The position numbers and the translations under genes are program-made. The notes under the pieces are model-generated. The model worked only from the letters and a program-made list of their open reading frames with translations, ran no database searches and had not been told where the DNA came from. DNA of 64,000 nucleotides from Kappaphycus alvarezii (taxonomy: Eukaryota; Rhodophyta; Florideophyceae; Gigartinales; Solieriaceae), in the NCBI GenBank assembly GCA_002205965.3, contig NADL03000629.1, forward strand, positions 1,612,001 to 1,676,000, read 5' to 3'. This document shows, in pieces, positions 30,931 to 44,645 of the stretch; position 1 is the first letter of the stretch; every line of letters starts with the position of its first letter.

Positions 30931-33900
30931 GTGATGCCTTCGCAGTAAATAGATCAAAAAGTACATCTGAATTATGTCGCTCTAAACAGAAAAGCAGAAA
31001 ATGAGTGTGAGTAATGGAATGCTGCTGTGTTGAGGAAGTGGGAGAGTTTTTGACATCAAATTTTGAAGTCCCTGGAGGATACAGAACGAGAAGATACGGG
31101 ATGTTTACAACGTACGAAAGAGATGATGAAGCTTTTGAATCACAGTACGGATAATATTGATTTTGCTGTGATGATTATCTACTTTCTCCTGTTCAGTCTG
31201 TAAATGCCTCGTTGAGGAAGGGCGTAACCTTAATTAGAGCAGTCAAGAGTTCAAAAAGTAGTTTTGGGCCGCAGTAGTGAAAGTTCAGGTGCGCAAGTAT
31301 TCTCTTTGAGCTACGGAATCTCTTGACATTATGGTAAAAAAACAACCATACAAAGGCTCACAGGTAGCTTAATGTACCTCTTTCTATTTAAGCACTTTGC
31401 AATGCAGTAGTATAGCTCATCTGTGGCTAGGAAAAAGTAAGGGTGGTACAATGTGGTTGATTCCTTGGGCAAAATATGGTATACTTCTCATCTTGTTGTT
31501 GAGACCTGGAAGCACCTTGTTCAGAACCGAATAAAAAGAATCAATGGCAACATGGGTGCAAATTAGCACAGAAATAGAGAGAGAAGAGATTCAAGAGCTC
31601 CAAATACTTCCTTTAGAGAAAAGAGTGAGTCAAACATCGAAAAAATCGATTTTCTTCTCATATGTCGACGTCGGAGGCCGTTACGCTACCGGGAAGTAAA
31701 ATTCAGACAGAAAAAGTAATAAGAACATTAAAAGATGGGACCTGGGGGTGAATAAGGAATCCGGGTGGATAAAAGAGACAATAGAAAAAGTTTCCGTTTG
31801 AATGGAGTTGCAGAGGAGAAATTTGGGAGTAGAGTTAAGAGCTCACACTGAGGTTTGTGTTAATTGCGGGGCTTGAGTGGTCAAAACGGTCTAAATAATA
31901 GTGATGTAAGATATGAATATCTAAAAGAGTGTCATAAATAAGGAAACTCTCGGCCGAAAAATGAATACCGAAATTAGAGACGTTTTACGCCAAAAATAAT
32001 CCGACAAGAGAAGAATAAATAAGTGAAGACTACCTTCGAAAATATGGGGTCCAAAGTGGAGGAAAAGTGATCAGGAATCAAGCCTTCGGGCCAGTAAAAG
32101 CGAAAATACAAAACCTGGTCAATCGTGATGGAAAGTCGTCAAAATGTGGTATGATTCGGTGGCGGTTAAGGGGATTAAGAAAAAAGTAAAAGTGATCGGC
32201 TGCGAAATTCCCCAAGAAAGTGCAATAGTCTCATATTTTACTCAATTTACTCAATTTAGGCCGATTGCCTTACAAAGCGAGTAAATGTCTGTAGATATTA
32301 ATCCGAGTTACTGTTCTCCCTACCCGCATATACCAAGATATGGCGGTCTGTAATAAGTCATATAGATTTATGGATAGCCATTAAGCAGAAGATACAGTAG
32401 GCGATAGCTACTGCACTACCAGTGGCATATTAAAATAGTACTGGCATCGAGAAATTTAGGGCACCAGTCACTGCATCTGCTAAGTAAGCTGAAAAGTGGC
32501 CTGTGATCGCCAGCGACAGAACGTAAAGTACGCGCTGCAAACCAAGCACATTTGTTGTGGCGAAACATTCGAAAATTGATTTTTATACAATAAATACTGA
32601 CAATAGAAAACGCATAGAAAAACTGCACATCTTTATTATCATGAAATAAACCGTTTTGTGCGAATTCTAGTAACTTTATTGCCACTTATTGCTTACAAAA
32701 AGGTTCCCTTGTAGTAATTTCACAAAAATAAGGCACATATGGATACTTCATTGCAAAAGAATTGTTTACGAAGCAGATAAGCTCATGAACTATACTGCAT
32801 AGTAGTGTTCTCCGGCTTATCGGATGAAACTTTGGGTACATATGTAAATTCTGCTAGCAAAACTTGGGTGGCTCAAAATACCAGACCAAATTATTTGTAA
32901 ATCCAAAATATCTTATTCAGTTAGAAAATTTCAACTAATCTCAAATTCCGTTTCAGCAACCCATATACGCGTAATTTTCGTGCCAAAGCATTCAATACCC
33001 CTCCTGTTTCTACGGCATTTCCGGGGTAGTTTAAAATTAAAACTGAAGCCTATAGGTACAAAGAAATTATTAATGTGGATCTGGATAAAATATGTCGAAT
33101 AGAGATCATTCTGGAAGAAGGACATGCCATTTAAGCCGTGAAGTGCAACCAAAACCAGTCAACCGAGAATTTTCTCCCCCCGTAGTCATTCAGAGTAGGT
33201 TTGACTTCTCTCTCGTAGAGCGGGGGTTGGGGGATTTATCCGCAAGCAGTGATGTCGGACTGAGCTTTCATCTTCATCTTCAACCGGACTTAGCAGATAG
33301 CTTTCAGCGTTTAGTTGGGCGAGACAGAATAGGCGTGATGAATCACGGTGCAACCTAGAGGTTCTTCATGAACACTAGAAATTACCTTATTCAGCTTATT
33401 CGGGTCTTGAATGATCTTTTACAGAATAATCGAGAGATATAGCTATATCTAATACCCAGAGGACATCATTATAATATTGAAGCGTGTGTCGAAACCGCCT
33501 CAAGTGGAATTAATCTTAATAAATTAGCACAAATACAATAAAACTATGTTTTAGTAACTTAGCATACAAAGAATAGTTACAGTAATTTATATTTCTCCCT
33601 CCTTGACCATTAGTTTTCTATTTAATCAATCTGTTGGAAGGTAGTGAACTTATATCTAAAAATATGTTTTGATTAAAATGTGAGTTTAAATGCACATGAG
33701 AGCAGATTAAACTTCCTGGTACTGCTTCAAACAGAATAGTTTAACTAGAGATCTCCTTTTTTGCCGAAGAATCAAGGCGAATAAAGTGCAAATCTTTTCA
33801 ACGAATTTATCTATGGAATTGAGATATGTTACTAATGAGTTATCTACACACTTTGAATCGATAAAAATATAAAAAGGGACATTTTCAAGGGAATTTGTAG

Positions 33901-36900
33901 CAAAGCACCAGAAAAATTCTCCTTCGTCAACAGCCTTCGGAAATTGCACGGTCTAAGAATACCTCCTGAATCAACTGGGAATTATTATTTGCGCTAAGAA
34001 CGCAACATATATGAAATACAAAATTTTATGTTATTTTTTACAGTCAGAAAAACCAAGAAAAACAAAATTTTACGTAGATAGATCCAGATGCATCTGGGGA
34101 AAATAATCAGCTCTATCGTGTGTAAAAGAATCACAGGCTTGTATGAAATTTAAGCTGGCTTCTCTTTTCTTAAACGTGCGCAGAGCACCACATTACTGAG
34201 TACCGAGACCAATTGTGCCACTCAGAGATTAAAAATTTAGCAAAGGGAAGAATTGGTGAAACCAGGCTGATGAATAGCATAATTTGGTGAGGCGAACATA
34301 TTTTTGTAGAGATATTTTAATTTCCAGCGAATGGGTGATAAATGTGGAAAAGATGATTAAATTTCATGCTGTAGGATTAAAAGTTCAGCCTTTCCATTAG
34401 TAATTGGTAAAGCGATGGAATGAAAATAATAATTTTTTGCCAGTGAGTCATGTTAGATTTGCATAGAACTATTTGGAAATTTTGATTCGCTCAAAAAATG
34501 TAGAAATAAATGTATTCGTAGAAAGAATTCAAAAGGTATTTCGAACTTTGTTCAATACCGACTTGGTCTGTTTCGGTAATAAATTAACAACTGAGAAGTT
34601 GTAGTGGGATACTCATTTTTATTATATTTTACGAGAAGGAGAGAATCAAAATTGAATGTGAATGTAATTGTGTATTCCGTCTGTTAACTTAAGGATCAAG
34701 ACACGATCACTGGCGAAGTTTTTCTCGAAAATAGACCATTAACTGGATTCTTGCTGACCAAGGTCGATTATGTATACTGGAGAGTTATGGGATTATAGAT
34801 CTCTAAAGGAAGTCGAACATATAGTATGTCTCCAGTTTCGATGATTCCCTCCAATTATAGAAATAGTGGAGACAGATGTGTTATAATTTTAAGGTTGCAA
34901 AATATTTCTAGACTCAAGTTTTGCCTTCGGAGCAAGATTAATTAGATAAGCGAGAGTAGTAAATGATTTTTACTCGACTTTGGAAGATGAAGAGCCAGAT
35001 GAATGGTGTAGTATGAGAAAATAGTCGGCTATAAGTTGAAAAGTAGTAAAAAGAGCTGTAAGTAAGAATCAATGACTTTCAAATAAATGAGAGATCCATA
35101 TTAATAGTGAATTGAACTGCATCGTGAAATTACAAAGATCTTTCCTCTATTCTTTCCAACCCATATTTCAGTATTGAGCATCATACTAAGTTTCGTTGGC
35201 TTGCCGCTGCCCCAGGCACCTGGAGATATTTTTGGAAATGGGGAAAACGTTGGTGATTTAAAATTTGAAAGATGTGGTCGGTTGTGGTCCTGAATATCCT
35301 ACATTTTTGTAAATAGCTCGTCGGGAGTTAAAAGAGAGTCTACAATCCTTTTTACGTTAACATTTAAAAGGAACAGATCATTTAACTTTGTCACAGCAAC
35401 ATATAACTTGAAATTAACATGCGTATGTAATTTTGCCTATTAGTGGATTAAAAGGCGACACAGATTTGGAGCCAATTTGTTTAGAATGATTCAAAGTATC
35501 CGTATGATCAGAAAGAAAAAAAAGGACGGGACTTGGAATTTCTTTAGCTTTACTGTTCCAATTACGCAAAATTGAGGAGGCAATACTGTACGTAAGGTAG
35601 AAGTGAAATTGAATTGTAAATTAGGCGTTCAATTTTATGCGATGTTCAAATATTCGCTTCACTAGAGTTTGATAGTTTTTAATGGCTTCTAAAATGATGT
35701 AATTGAATACCAGAGTATTAAAATGAGTAGAAAAGGTCCTTACTGATGGTAATTTTTCCGTAATTTTATTCGAAACAGCTGTGGATTTCAAAAAAAGTGA
35801 TAATAGTGGTTTGGGATTAAATACAACAATTAATAACCTAAAGCGACCATTTTTTGAGAGAGGGGAACATAATTTATCAAATAAATTTTAGAATATAATA
35901 ATAGAATCACAAAAAGTTGAGTTGTATTAGAGAATGTTGGGACGAAGATTAATTTGCCACTGATCTTGATTAAATTTCAGAGGTGGATGGATTTGTTTAG
36001 TTTTTTGCCTACACGCGGAAATTGTGCCTGGTTATTATTCTACAGCAATTGAAAAGAGATCATTGACTGGAAAAAAACTAAATCTAGTTAGAAAGTGGTT
36101 AAAAAAGTTACAGGCAAAAATGTTAGTACCATTCAGGCTTCTTTTTTGACAGAATGCTCATATTCCTTCCAAAATTTCTACATATATGTAGAATATATTT
36201 TCAACTAGGAATATATATGCATGCGAGCGGATGAAAGCATCACAAAAATTCAACTTACTGTTTTTATAACTGTAAGACCTTCTTCAATAGGGATGGGGAA
36301 AAATTACATTTGGTTACTTAAAACATGATCTTCGGGACCGATAGTCATTTATTGGCCTCATATAACGTCATCATAGTATTTACCTCGATAAAAAGTCTTC
36401 TCTTTCTTGCGAGAAGGCCTATTTACTTCCTAAATAATACATATGAACCCCAAATAATTGGATACTATCCACAAGGGAAATGGAAATAGACACCTTAAAA
36501 CTTCATCTCAGGCCAATTAAAACACGACGTAAGTTCACCCACATCATTTATTATTTTATAACCTCTAAAAATGAAAGTACTTCGAGAAGATATTTAGATT
36601 CCTTCTGGGAACGCTACGCTTGAAAAACTTCTGTTCCTTCTGCCCCGTCATATCTAGCTTTTCGCCTCTATCGATTTTACCGCAACTTTTTATTTATTGA
36701 CCTCTTAAGGACTCCGAAAAATGCTATACTACCAGGTGGACAGGCTTCCTTCCTATCATTGTCGATTTATCATATGTAGAAAAGTTATTAATCTGCTATT
36801 TCACTACCAAATAAGCTATCTCACGGCGTTTATTTCATTTTATCCCTCTCCCTTCGTCCCAAGTTTTCTGACTATTCCAAAGAGTTTCTTATTGTTCTTC

Positions 36901-38180
36901 GCAGGATGATTGCATTTTCATTACTCTTTTTTAAAGAGTATTTTCGAATTTATATTCATCTTATCGGGAAAAGTTCACCGTACTCGTATAGTCCGAGTTC
37001 TTTAATGAATACATCAAAACCTTCCACGCGTTGAAATTAATCTTTCTATAGTACAAAACGCAATAACAGCCTCCCCCCAGATTCTTTCCCTTATGTATTT
37101 GTACGAAACCTCCCGTTGATCTCCGTGGATTTTATTTATCACTTTTCTCGATTTACTTGCGTATAAAAGTATTGGATACACTTTATTAGCAAGATTTGAT
37201 CAACAATATTTTGACTCTTTCGTCTTCTTAAACCTATCAAATTAGAATCAAACCGTAAATAACGCCTCATAAACCATAATTATAACGATATGCAAGTTTA
37301 TGGATTATGATAGGGAACCTTACGAACTTCCCTTTAATTATTTGTATCAATTGTTTTGTAAGCCAGCAAATTACTGTGGCATCTTGCCGAATTTTATTTG
37401 TTTTCTATGATTTTTGGGCTAATTAGTTCATGGGATTTCAAATGCTATTTATTGCCAATGAATGCTCCTTTCGCTTCCATTATTACCTCTTAAATTATTT
37501 AATGTCATTAATTTCCTTTACGTTTGACTTTGGTTCACTATCATGTTTCAAATTGTCAAAAATTTCGAAAAAATAAGATGAAATACTGGTATTTTCGCAG
37601 AGGATTATAAAAATGTTGTATTCATATTATATAATTCTTCGAAGAAGTTAAAATGAAGTTTATTTTGCTTTGCAAGGATGAAAAACTCGTTCACTGCCAA
37701 ATTTGTCTGACTCGCTTCTCCCGGCCGTTACTTTAGATTAGGGGCACAATACTTCGGTATAAAACTGATAGGATGCGCTATGCGACGCAATCTACTGCTG
37801 GATCCTTTCCATTTAATTTTGCGCGAAGACTAGTAGGACTCAATGGTACTATTAATTTTTCCTCCTCCACTTTCAATTTTTATATTCCTGTGTTAAGGTG
37901 ACCTATAGACAGTGTATCACTTATTCTGGGCAAAATCATGCTTTAATTTTAGTTTTATTACGGGTAAAAAGGCAGTCAACGGTGTTTTACTCTTACCCCG
38001 ATCACTCCATACCATCCCTGGTTTCGTAATCAATATTATATTTCTCGATATCCTATTTCATTTTCTCTTCGATATAGTTGTCCTCTTCTCGAATTAGATC
38101 TACGCGAACTTGCTCTCCGCATGAAAGTTTCCAGTAACCTACCCCTTCCGTCCCTTATTTCTATTTAACTGTTATTTTAC
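30931..38180. other. AT-rich gene desert
   Basis: No open frame exceeds about 90 codons and none shows a motif. The plus strand is purine-rich (A/G) from about 31 to 36.2 kb and turns pyrimidine-rich (T/C) from about 36.3 kb. A 40-bp match to the RT-tail element (minus strand reading VGYSGPQPTTSFK) lies at 35264-35303. The rest looks like strongly decayed mobile DNA. Confidence 0.5.
35264..35303 (-). pseudogene. Short RT-tail element relic
   Basis: About 40 bp with roughly five differences from 52816-52855. Both encode the same peptide on the minus strand (VGYSGPQPTTSFK here, GYSGPQPTISFK there), with mostly silent changes. Confidence 0.5.
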
Positions 38181-39345
38181 AGGGTGTTACAGCAAGGTTT
38201 TTTTGTGCAAGAACGAAACGTTGGACAAAATTAAGCTTTAATCAGGTGCAGTATATATTTATTTCATGAATGTTTGTTCTTTTAGCTCTTGATGTAGTCA
38301 TGTAATTATACCCCTAGCCATGTAAGATGAAAAACTTTTAAGCTCTAATATAATTTAGTCTGAAATAATTGTAATTATCGAACATCAATATAAAAATATA
38401 AACTTGTTAATTAAACTGTCGTAACTTGATAAAACATGATTACACGAAAAAACATATCTGTAATCGACAGCAGATTCCATATCACTTGGTCAATTTGATT
38501 TCGTCTCAGTCAAGAACCCTCCTAAATATGATTTCATGGGCACTTTTTGTACTACTGTGATGTACTTGCACATGTCCATCCCAGGTTCGCTTGGGGCTGT
38601 TACAATTATACCTACACAGTTCACTCTCCCACTCGGAGCTGAACTTAACAGTTTCAATCTTGTTCAAACCCCCTTAAGTTTTGGGCCTCAAAGCGGTTTT
38701 GTAAGAATTTGCGCTAGCATTTTGGCGGTTGATGTTTATACAATATTGATGTAATTACATTGATATAAACATATTATCTTTGAATAGTGGTCCATTACGT
38801 GGTACCAGTAATAATAAATTTCCAAATGCGTCCAGAAGCTACTGCGTATTTTCGTGCCCTAGTTGTATTCTAATCATACTTCTTCAAACCATTAGAGGCT
38901 TTGAAACGGGAAAAATGCTTTATCTGAAAGCTGGATAAACATATTCAGCATTACAACAGCTCTGTAAGGTCCATAAAAGATAAGATAGTCCACAGGACAT
39001 GCTCAGATCATATTGTTCCCTTATGTACCATATATGGCAGTACGGTTCCTCGATATCGTTTGTGTACCAGAGTTACTACGCCGTAAAATGTCTTACAAAT
39101 ACCTCACAAATACCATCGAGTTTATAGGAACAAACCGCTTTGTGGAAAAATGCGACGCCATCTGCTGTTTAAGGATATTGATTTGTTTGTTTCGATGGGT
39201 TGGGAGAAATTTGTGGTAGGACTGAGAGCAGTCAGGGGTCACATAGGCTGAACAAAGTGACGTTTTAGATGTTTCGTATGATTTCATAAGAGAAAATTTC
39301 AACGAAATACGGTTACAATTAATTTTTTTCCATAAAAACACCCTA
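38181..39345. mobile_element. Possible small inverted-repeat transposon
   Basis: CAGGGTGTTACAGCAAGG at 38181 is of the style of Tc1/mariner ends and is preceded by TA. Near 39340, AACACCCT is its partial inverse (AGGGTGTT), giving only about eight matching bases. A weak minus frame (39341-39093) lies inside. No transposase motif is seen. Confidence 0.25.
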
Positions 39346-41690
39346 GCGGTTTGAGTATTATGAACTGAGGTCCAATGCGTCTAGAGAAGAGGGTCAGTTT
39401 GACTATATATCACATAATCTGTCTACAGAAATATTTATGTAGTAAATATGTCAAAAGAAAGTTTCCAATGTCTACTAATATTAGTAGAAAAGACGCGCTT
39501 TTCTGAAGGACACCTATTTTTGGGATATAAGATTTTTTTCTGTAAAATAAACCTAAAAGGAATTATGGTTCATTAGAGCTGCCTTCATTACATCGAGACT
39601 TCCATTTTCGACCTCAATTCACTTTTCAAATGACGGACCCACATTTGATGTAACGATTTCATCATACGCGAAGTTACTAACAGTTAATTTGAGTAATAAT
39701 TCTCCCTTCGGGACGGTAACTTCACATGCAAAGAACCCAGGGAGATATACGTAAGCATTTACTTCAATTTAATTCCTCGTTAAGTCTCCCTGGAGCTACA
39801 TTGATATCATCATGAGTGTTATCCGTTTTTTGGCTAATATTTTTTTAAGTGAAATGATAATCCGATAATTTTGGATTTTTGCCCTTCCCCGAGCGTGGAT
39901 CTTATATCCGCGATAATGTGTGAAATTATTTCCTCTAAATCAATGTATTTTGATATAAATTTTCTTCACGTTTTTACCCATCCACTGTTTCTTTATAATC
40001 CTTTCTTCGGTTCCCTCACCTTTTTGGGTTTATTTCAGAGTATTTTGTCAATTTTTCAAGTTCATCTCTTCTAAACTAGCTCTGATATTCTGGATCTTAT
40101 TTGTAATTATATTTTTTTGCTGGACCGTCGAACCTTGTAACTAACTTTTCAATATTATTTCCTTTACATTTACATGAGATGCTTCTAATTAACGTCGTTT
40201 TCAGAAATAACTGAAAAAAGGAATGGCTTAAGCTTTCTTTTATACTTGAAAATCCGCAAATGAAAAAATAAATGAGTACTATCTTTTGATCGCTATGGCT
40301 TTCTCATTGAGTTATCTTACGCCTGTATATCTTTTTTGTAAGGTATATTTCCCTTCCTAAATTTTATTATTTCTCTCCACGCTGATATTTATCATACTAT
40401 ACTTCTTTTTTTGTTTACCTAACCGTAGATATTTGTAATCCGTACTTTTAGTAGGTTAACATCTCGTGAAGTACTGCTTAGGTCCCCGAACAACTGCTCA
40501 AGATGACTAAAATCAGACTCAATGGTTACTTTTACAGTCCTTGTTTATTACCAGCAGACTGTAGATAACGAAATAGGTAACGTTTTCAATATATAGCATG
40601 TATAAATATTGTCCATAAAATAGTGCTACAGACAAAGTTTTCTATTTTTGCAGATTGACTGCACAAATTTCCCTTTCAGGACCTTGAAATTGACACTAAA
40701 AATAAATAGGTACCATTTCATCACCTGTTGCTCGAATTGGCCCGCGTGACAGAACGGTAAAGCCGAAAAGTGTGGCAACTATGGTTTGGTTTCAATTAGA
40801 TATAGAAAAATGAAACCTGAATATACTACCTATTGCAAATACATTATATAAATGGATGGCTCGCATCGACTTTAGTTCTGAGTCTCAGGTTTCTAGGCTT
40901 CAAGAATTTTTGCTTTCCATGCCTCTTCCTCTTTGATAAGATTAAGCTGTATCCTCTAATAACAGTTTTTCCATAAGAAGAAAATCTACTTTCTGGTACA
41001 TTGATAGTCAACTATACGGAATGTAACGTATTATATGACCGGGTTAGACTACACTTAATTTTCAAATATCGCAGAAGTATGTGTATGAGTATTGTTAATG
41101 TGTTGAGAGATAAGATAAATGATTAGGATTAACAATGATATATATACATAAATTGCAGAAATACATATGCATTTATATACTGTATGTTTTTTTAAAATTT
41201 TCAGTGTATGAACGAGTGGAACTATATTTGTCTTTCACATACTGCAAAAATTTGTCAAGATGCACAGTTATCATCGCTGACGTGATACAGAGTACGACTA
41301 CGTTTTACTGTACCTAAGATTTCCATACATTTCAGTAACGTATCTTAAACTGTACATGTTTTCATGGAATGAGAGAACCATCTATATGATATGATCCCTC
41401 TATTACCAAACTTACAATGGACCGGTACATTTTGTCTCCGCACCCGCTTGTGCAAATTGGATCCATACTCTAATTTGCCAAAAAAGACGTCCCTGATCAT
41501 GTGAATCTGAACAAATTGAAATGAATAAAATGGATGCTGAAGACACTGCTGAACCAAAGGAACCAAGGCTGGAACATGGTACGATAGAGCCTAACATAGT
41601 TTCCCCGTCATCTCGTACGAAATGAATTAATATATTAGCACCAGGGATATAACCAGTTATGAGGACGAGGTAAATAATAGAAACGCGTAA
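39346..41690. other. AT-rich non-coding stretch
   Basis: Short frames only. The plus strand is T-rich between about 39.8 and 40.4 kb. Nothing recognisable. Confidence 0.45.
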
Positions 41691-41699
41691 AACGCGGCT

Positions 41700-42260
41700 T
41701 TCAACAAGTTATCTATTAGGATACGTCGAAAAATACAACTTGTTATCAGGGCTCGCTACTGCTCCATCTGGTATGAATTGGGCAATTGAGGGGACGAGGT
41801 GCTGAAAATTTTAGGAGAGATTTGAAGAAAGTCGTGAGGGCTGAGAGAATACTACGGAGATAATTACAGGAACTATTCCACTCCGGGTCATTCCCGACAA
41901 TCATATCAGCAGATGGTTGGGGAACTTGGCCTCAACATCCTCCGAACCACTAGAAGGATATATGGCCTCGTAGAGAGGACTGTGTATCACTGCGTGGGGA
42001 CTATCTAGAAAGTTTCAGTGTTCTTCACCAGATTGAGGATGATTCTGAATTTCCGCGGAATACAGGACCTTCCTTTTGACATAATCATAGGATGCCCGAC
42101 CGTGGAGCAATAAGGAACTTGTATCCTATACAAGTACCTAATTGATTCACTGAGAAGATTTGACCCCCCAAGATGCAGTTTATCTAGGAAATCAAATAGG
42201 AATAGATGGGAAGCAAGTAAGATTACTTTCGATTAGGTCAAAGGGAACGGGCTCGAAAAT
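41700..42260 (+). pseudogene. Ty3/gypsy gag-protease remnant, copy 1
   Basis: Shares long stretches with 62325-62890. Readable pieces on the plus strand: GYVEKYNLLSGLATAPS-like start (the helix found before gypsy protease), then MVGNLGLNILRTTRRIYG, TVYHCVGTI and VFFTRLRMILNFRG, corresponding to the retropepsin region that ends DIIIGCPTME-like (here GCPTVEQ-like at about 42090-42110). Stops and frame changes throughout. It gives the orientation of a decayed gypsy element running to about 46.2 kb. Confidence 0.62.
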
Positions 42261-43363
42261 AAGGAGAGAAATGGCAAAGATTGCACTTCCGACCACAAAA
42301 GCGAAGATGCTGAAGTTAAGATAGAAAAGGAAGAACCTTACTACAACAAATAGCAAATTATGAACTTCGCTTGCGGCGGTTTCGATTTCTGCTACCGCAC
42401 AGACGGAGAAAGGAATATATTTACGGGTAAAATATACGATTACGAAGCATTATGAAAGGACAGTAGCCTGGCTACCGAGGAAAAAAACAGAACAATAAAA
42501 CAATGGAGATGAACGATTGAACGCCTGTGAAGAAGCTACCGACAATTTTTAGTTAAACTCAAATGCCTCGAACCATAGATTGGGCATTTTCTATTGCGTA
42601 AAGGATACCCTGGACATCAAAAAACTACATTATAACTGAAGATACCTAGTAGCATTTTATCTTTCATAATTTAATTGTGAGTACCAAGTGTCCGAACCAA
42701 ACAATGGTGAGACAGAAGAGCCTCTATGAATAGAATTCAAATACAAACAACAACCACAAATGTTTGATAGGAAATCAAAAAAGCTCGAATTCATTCATCA
42801 CAAAATGTAGCACCTTTCTCTCCCAACAGCGGAGTAAATTGACGCAGTTCTTCCACAAACGGCATGATCGCTTGGAATGCATGGGATCTACGACTGTCCA
42901 AAGTTCCTGCCACGAATTCATTTCAGATCACTAATAACGATCCGAATTATCATGGGACAAGAGTTCAAGCACCGAAGTAAGAAGAAATCATACGAAAAAG
43001 TCACTATTTTGATACAAAATGGAATTATAAATCCGACCTCTTCAGATTAGGACTACGGTCCAGATTAAGCAGAGCTCATCAGAATAGTCCCATCTTGTGG
43101 TGCTTGTCCGAAAGAAAGATGTTAACTTGATAATTTTTGTTAAAGATTGTCTAATTAACCATAGAATAGTGCTTAGCCGATTTCCTATGCAAAATATGAA
43201 AGAGAAATTGAAAAATTGAAAGGAAGGCGGTAACGCACATCCATACATTTTGACAAGGGCTGACGGAAGATCCCAGTATCCGAAAAGCCAAAGGGCTGGC
43301 GATCTTTACCTGTAAAATAAGGATTTTGTAGTTCGAGTTGTTATACCGCCAACACTACGGCCA
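42261..43363. other. Decayed sequence, probably gypsy-internal
   Basis: Lies between protease and RT pieces of the same plus-oriented element, but I can read no motif. Minus frame 43248-43042 is not supported. Confidence 0.35.
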
Positions 43364-43562
43364 CAAATTTGGCTCATGAGAGCCATGTACAGTACTGTAC
43401 ATGGCCTCAAATTTGCATTGCGCGAGCTATATGCGGTACAGTACCGTATTTGGCCACAAAATTGGCTCCTAAGAGCCATGTGCAGTACTGTACATGGCCT
43501 CAAATTTGGATCACGCGAGCTACGTACAGTACCTTCCATGGCTCTGAGCCACATATTGTGAA
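43364..43562. repeat. Palindromic tandem repeat
   Basis: Two units of about 104 bp, each starting GGCCACAAA-TTGGCTC. Unit 1 contains a perfect 24-bp palindrome at 43382-43405 (GCCATGTACAGT and its reverse complement); unit 2 has the same with one change. The outer ends are also inverted: CACAAATTTGGCTC at the left, GAGCCACATATTGTG at the right. Confidence 0.85.
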
Positions 43563-43730
43563 TATCGCACTACAAACAGTGTGACAAGCACAAAAATACG
43601 GCTAAAACGTACTGTGAAGGCTACTTTGTATTTGCACTCTATTTTTTAGTACTATCTAGCTATTTGATATTTCTGAGTTCTCTGTATAAAGAGGGGTGAG
43701 GGGTGATTCGGTCCAAACAAGAGGGGATAA

Positions 43731-43862
43731 GCAACACCCCGAACATCTCCTACACCACAATAACCACACCACAACTCCCGAACACCCCCACACCACAATA
43801 CCCACACCACAACACCCCGAACACCTCCCTTACGACAATACCCACACCAAAACAACCAGGTA
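43731..43862. repeat. C/A-rich minisatellite
   Basis: Imperfect repeats of CACCACAATACCCACACCAC and AACACCCCGAACACC-type units, about 45 bp period, roughly three units. Long frames through it on both strands are a product of the repeat. Confidence 0.7.
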
Positions 43863-44199
43863 CACCACAACCAAAAATTGCCCTTCTCTTTTCTGTTGCC
43901 CTCAAATCAGTGGTATCTCTTGCCTTCTTGGACTTAGGGTGTGCATAACGAGGTTCAAGGGGCAATACCTATTACACTGCAGGTGTCACTTGTCTCTTTG
44001 GACTTTCGGTGCTTAGCTCGAAGTACAAGGGGGCAATACTTCAGTGACTGATAAACTTTAAACCTTCCTGGTACTCGAAGGGAATGGTTTCAGGGATAAG
44101 GAGGCCATTGCGAACTTCAGAGGATCATCGAAGTACCGGGAACTCCGTCGGGGGAGGAAAGAGAAGGTCTCGCCAATAACTCCACCGAAGGAGAGGTCT

Positions 44200-44645
44200 A
44201 CCATCACAGCCTACCCGAGGCACCCCCTCATTGACGAAGAGTACGAAGAAGAGTCCGAAGAATCCGAACAGGCTTCCATCCGTGCCGGATCTCCTTCACA
44301 GGCTTCTAGCCACTCAAGACAGACCTCCCATCTCCACAGCCTTCCTCTCGTCCTCCTACCGTACAATCGCCTTGGGTCTTCTTCCGCGGCTACATTCTCC
44401 CGGGCCCAGGCCTGCATTGACGTCTGTTTTACTACAGCTTTCAATGTTGCAACGAATCGGGGGAGAAGGGAGAGGAAAAGAAAGACAAAAAGCCCAAATT
44501 GCATTGTCGCATCTGCGACATCGATTTTGCAAGTTCCGGGAAACAGGCCTTCCACGAGGCTGGTGGGAAGCATCAGAGAGCAGAACAGAGGTTAAGGGAG
44601 AATAAGCTTCCCCGCGATGTACTGGGTGCGATATTAATTTCCTAG
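44200..44645 (+). pseudogene. U1-type C2H2 zinc-finger protein fragment
   Basis: From about 44220 one frame reads acidic HPLIDEEYEEESEESEQAS. In another phase, 44481-44645 reads KKPKLHCRICDIDFASSGK, then QAFHEAGGKHQRAEQRL to a stop at 44643. The spacing C-X2-C-X12-H-X5-H (Cys codons 44505 and 44514, His codons 44553 and 44571) is that of U1/matrin zinc fingers, which bind RNA or dsRNA. The frame switch before the finger suggests a pseudogene or an unseen small intron. Confidence 0.5.

Noticed and set aside
30931-41690. Many 60-90 codon frames
   Set aside because: Expected by chance in AT-rich DNA of this length; no conserved motif and no codon regularity.
43652-44016. Frames of 70-106 codons on both strands
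   Set aside because: They are produced by the C/A-rich minisatellite, which is open in several phases.
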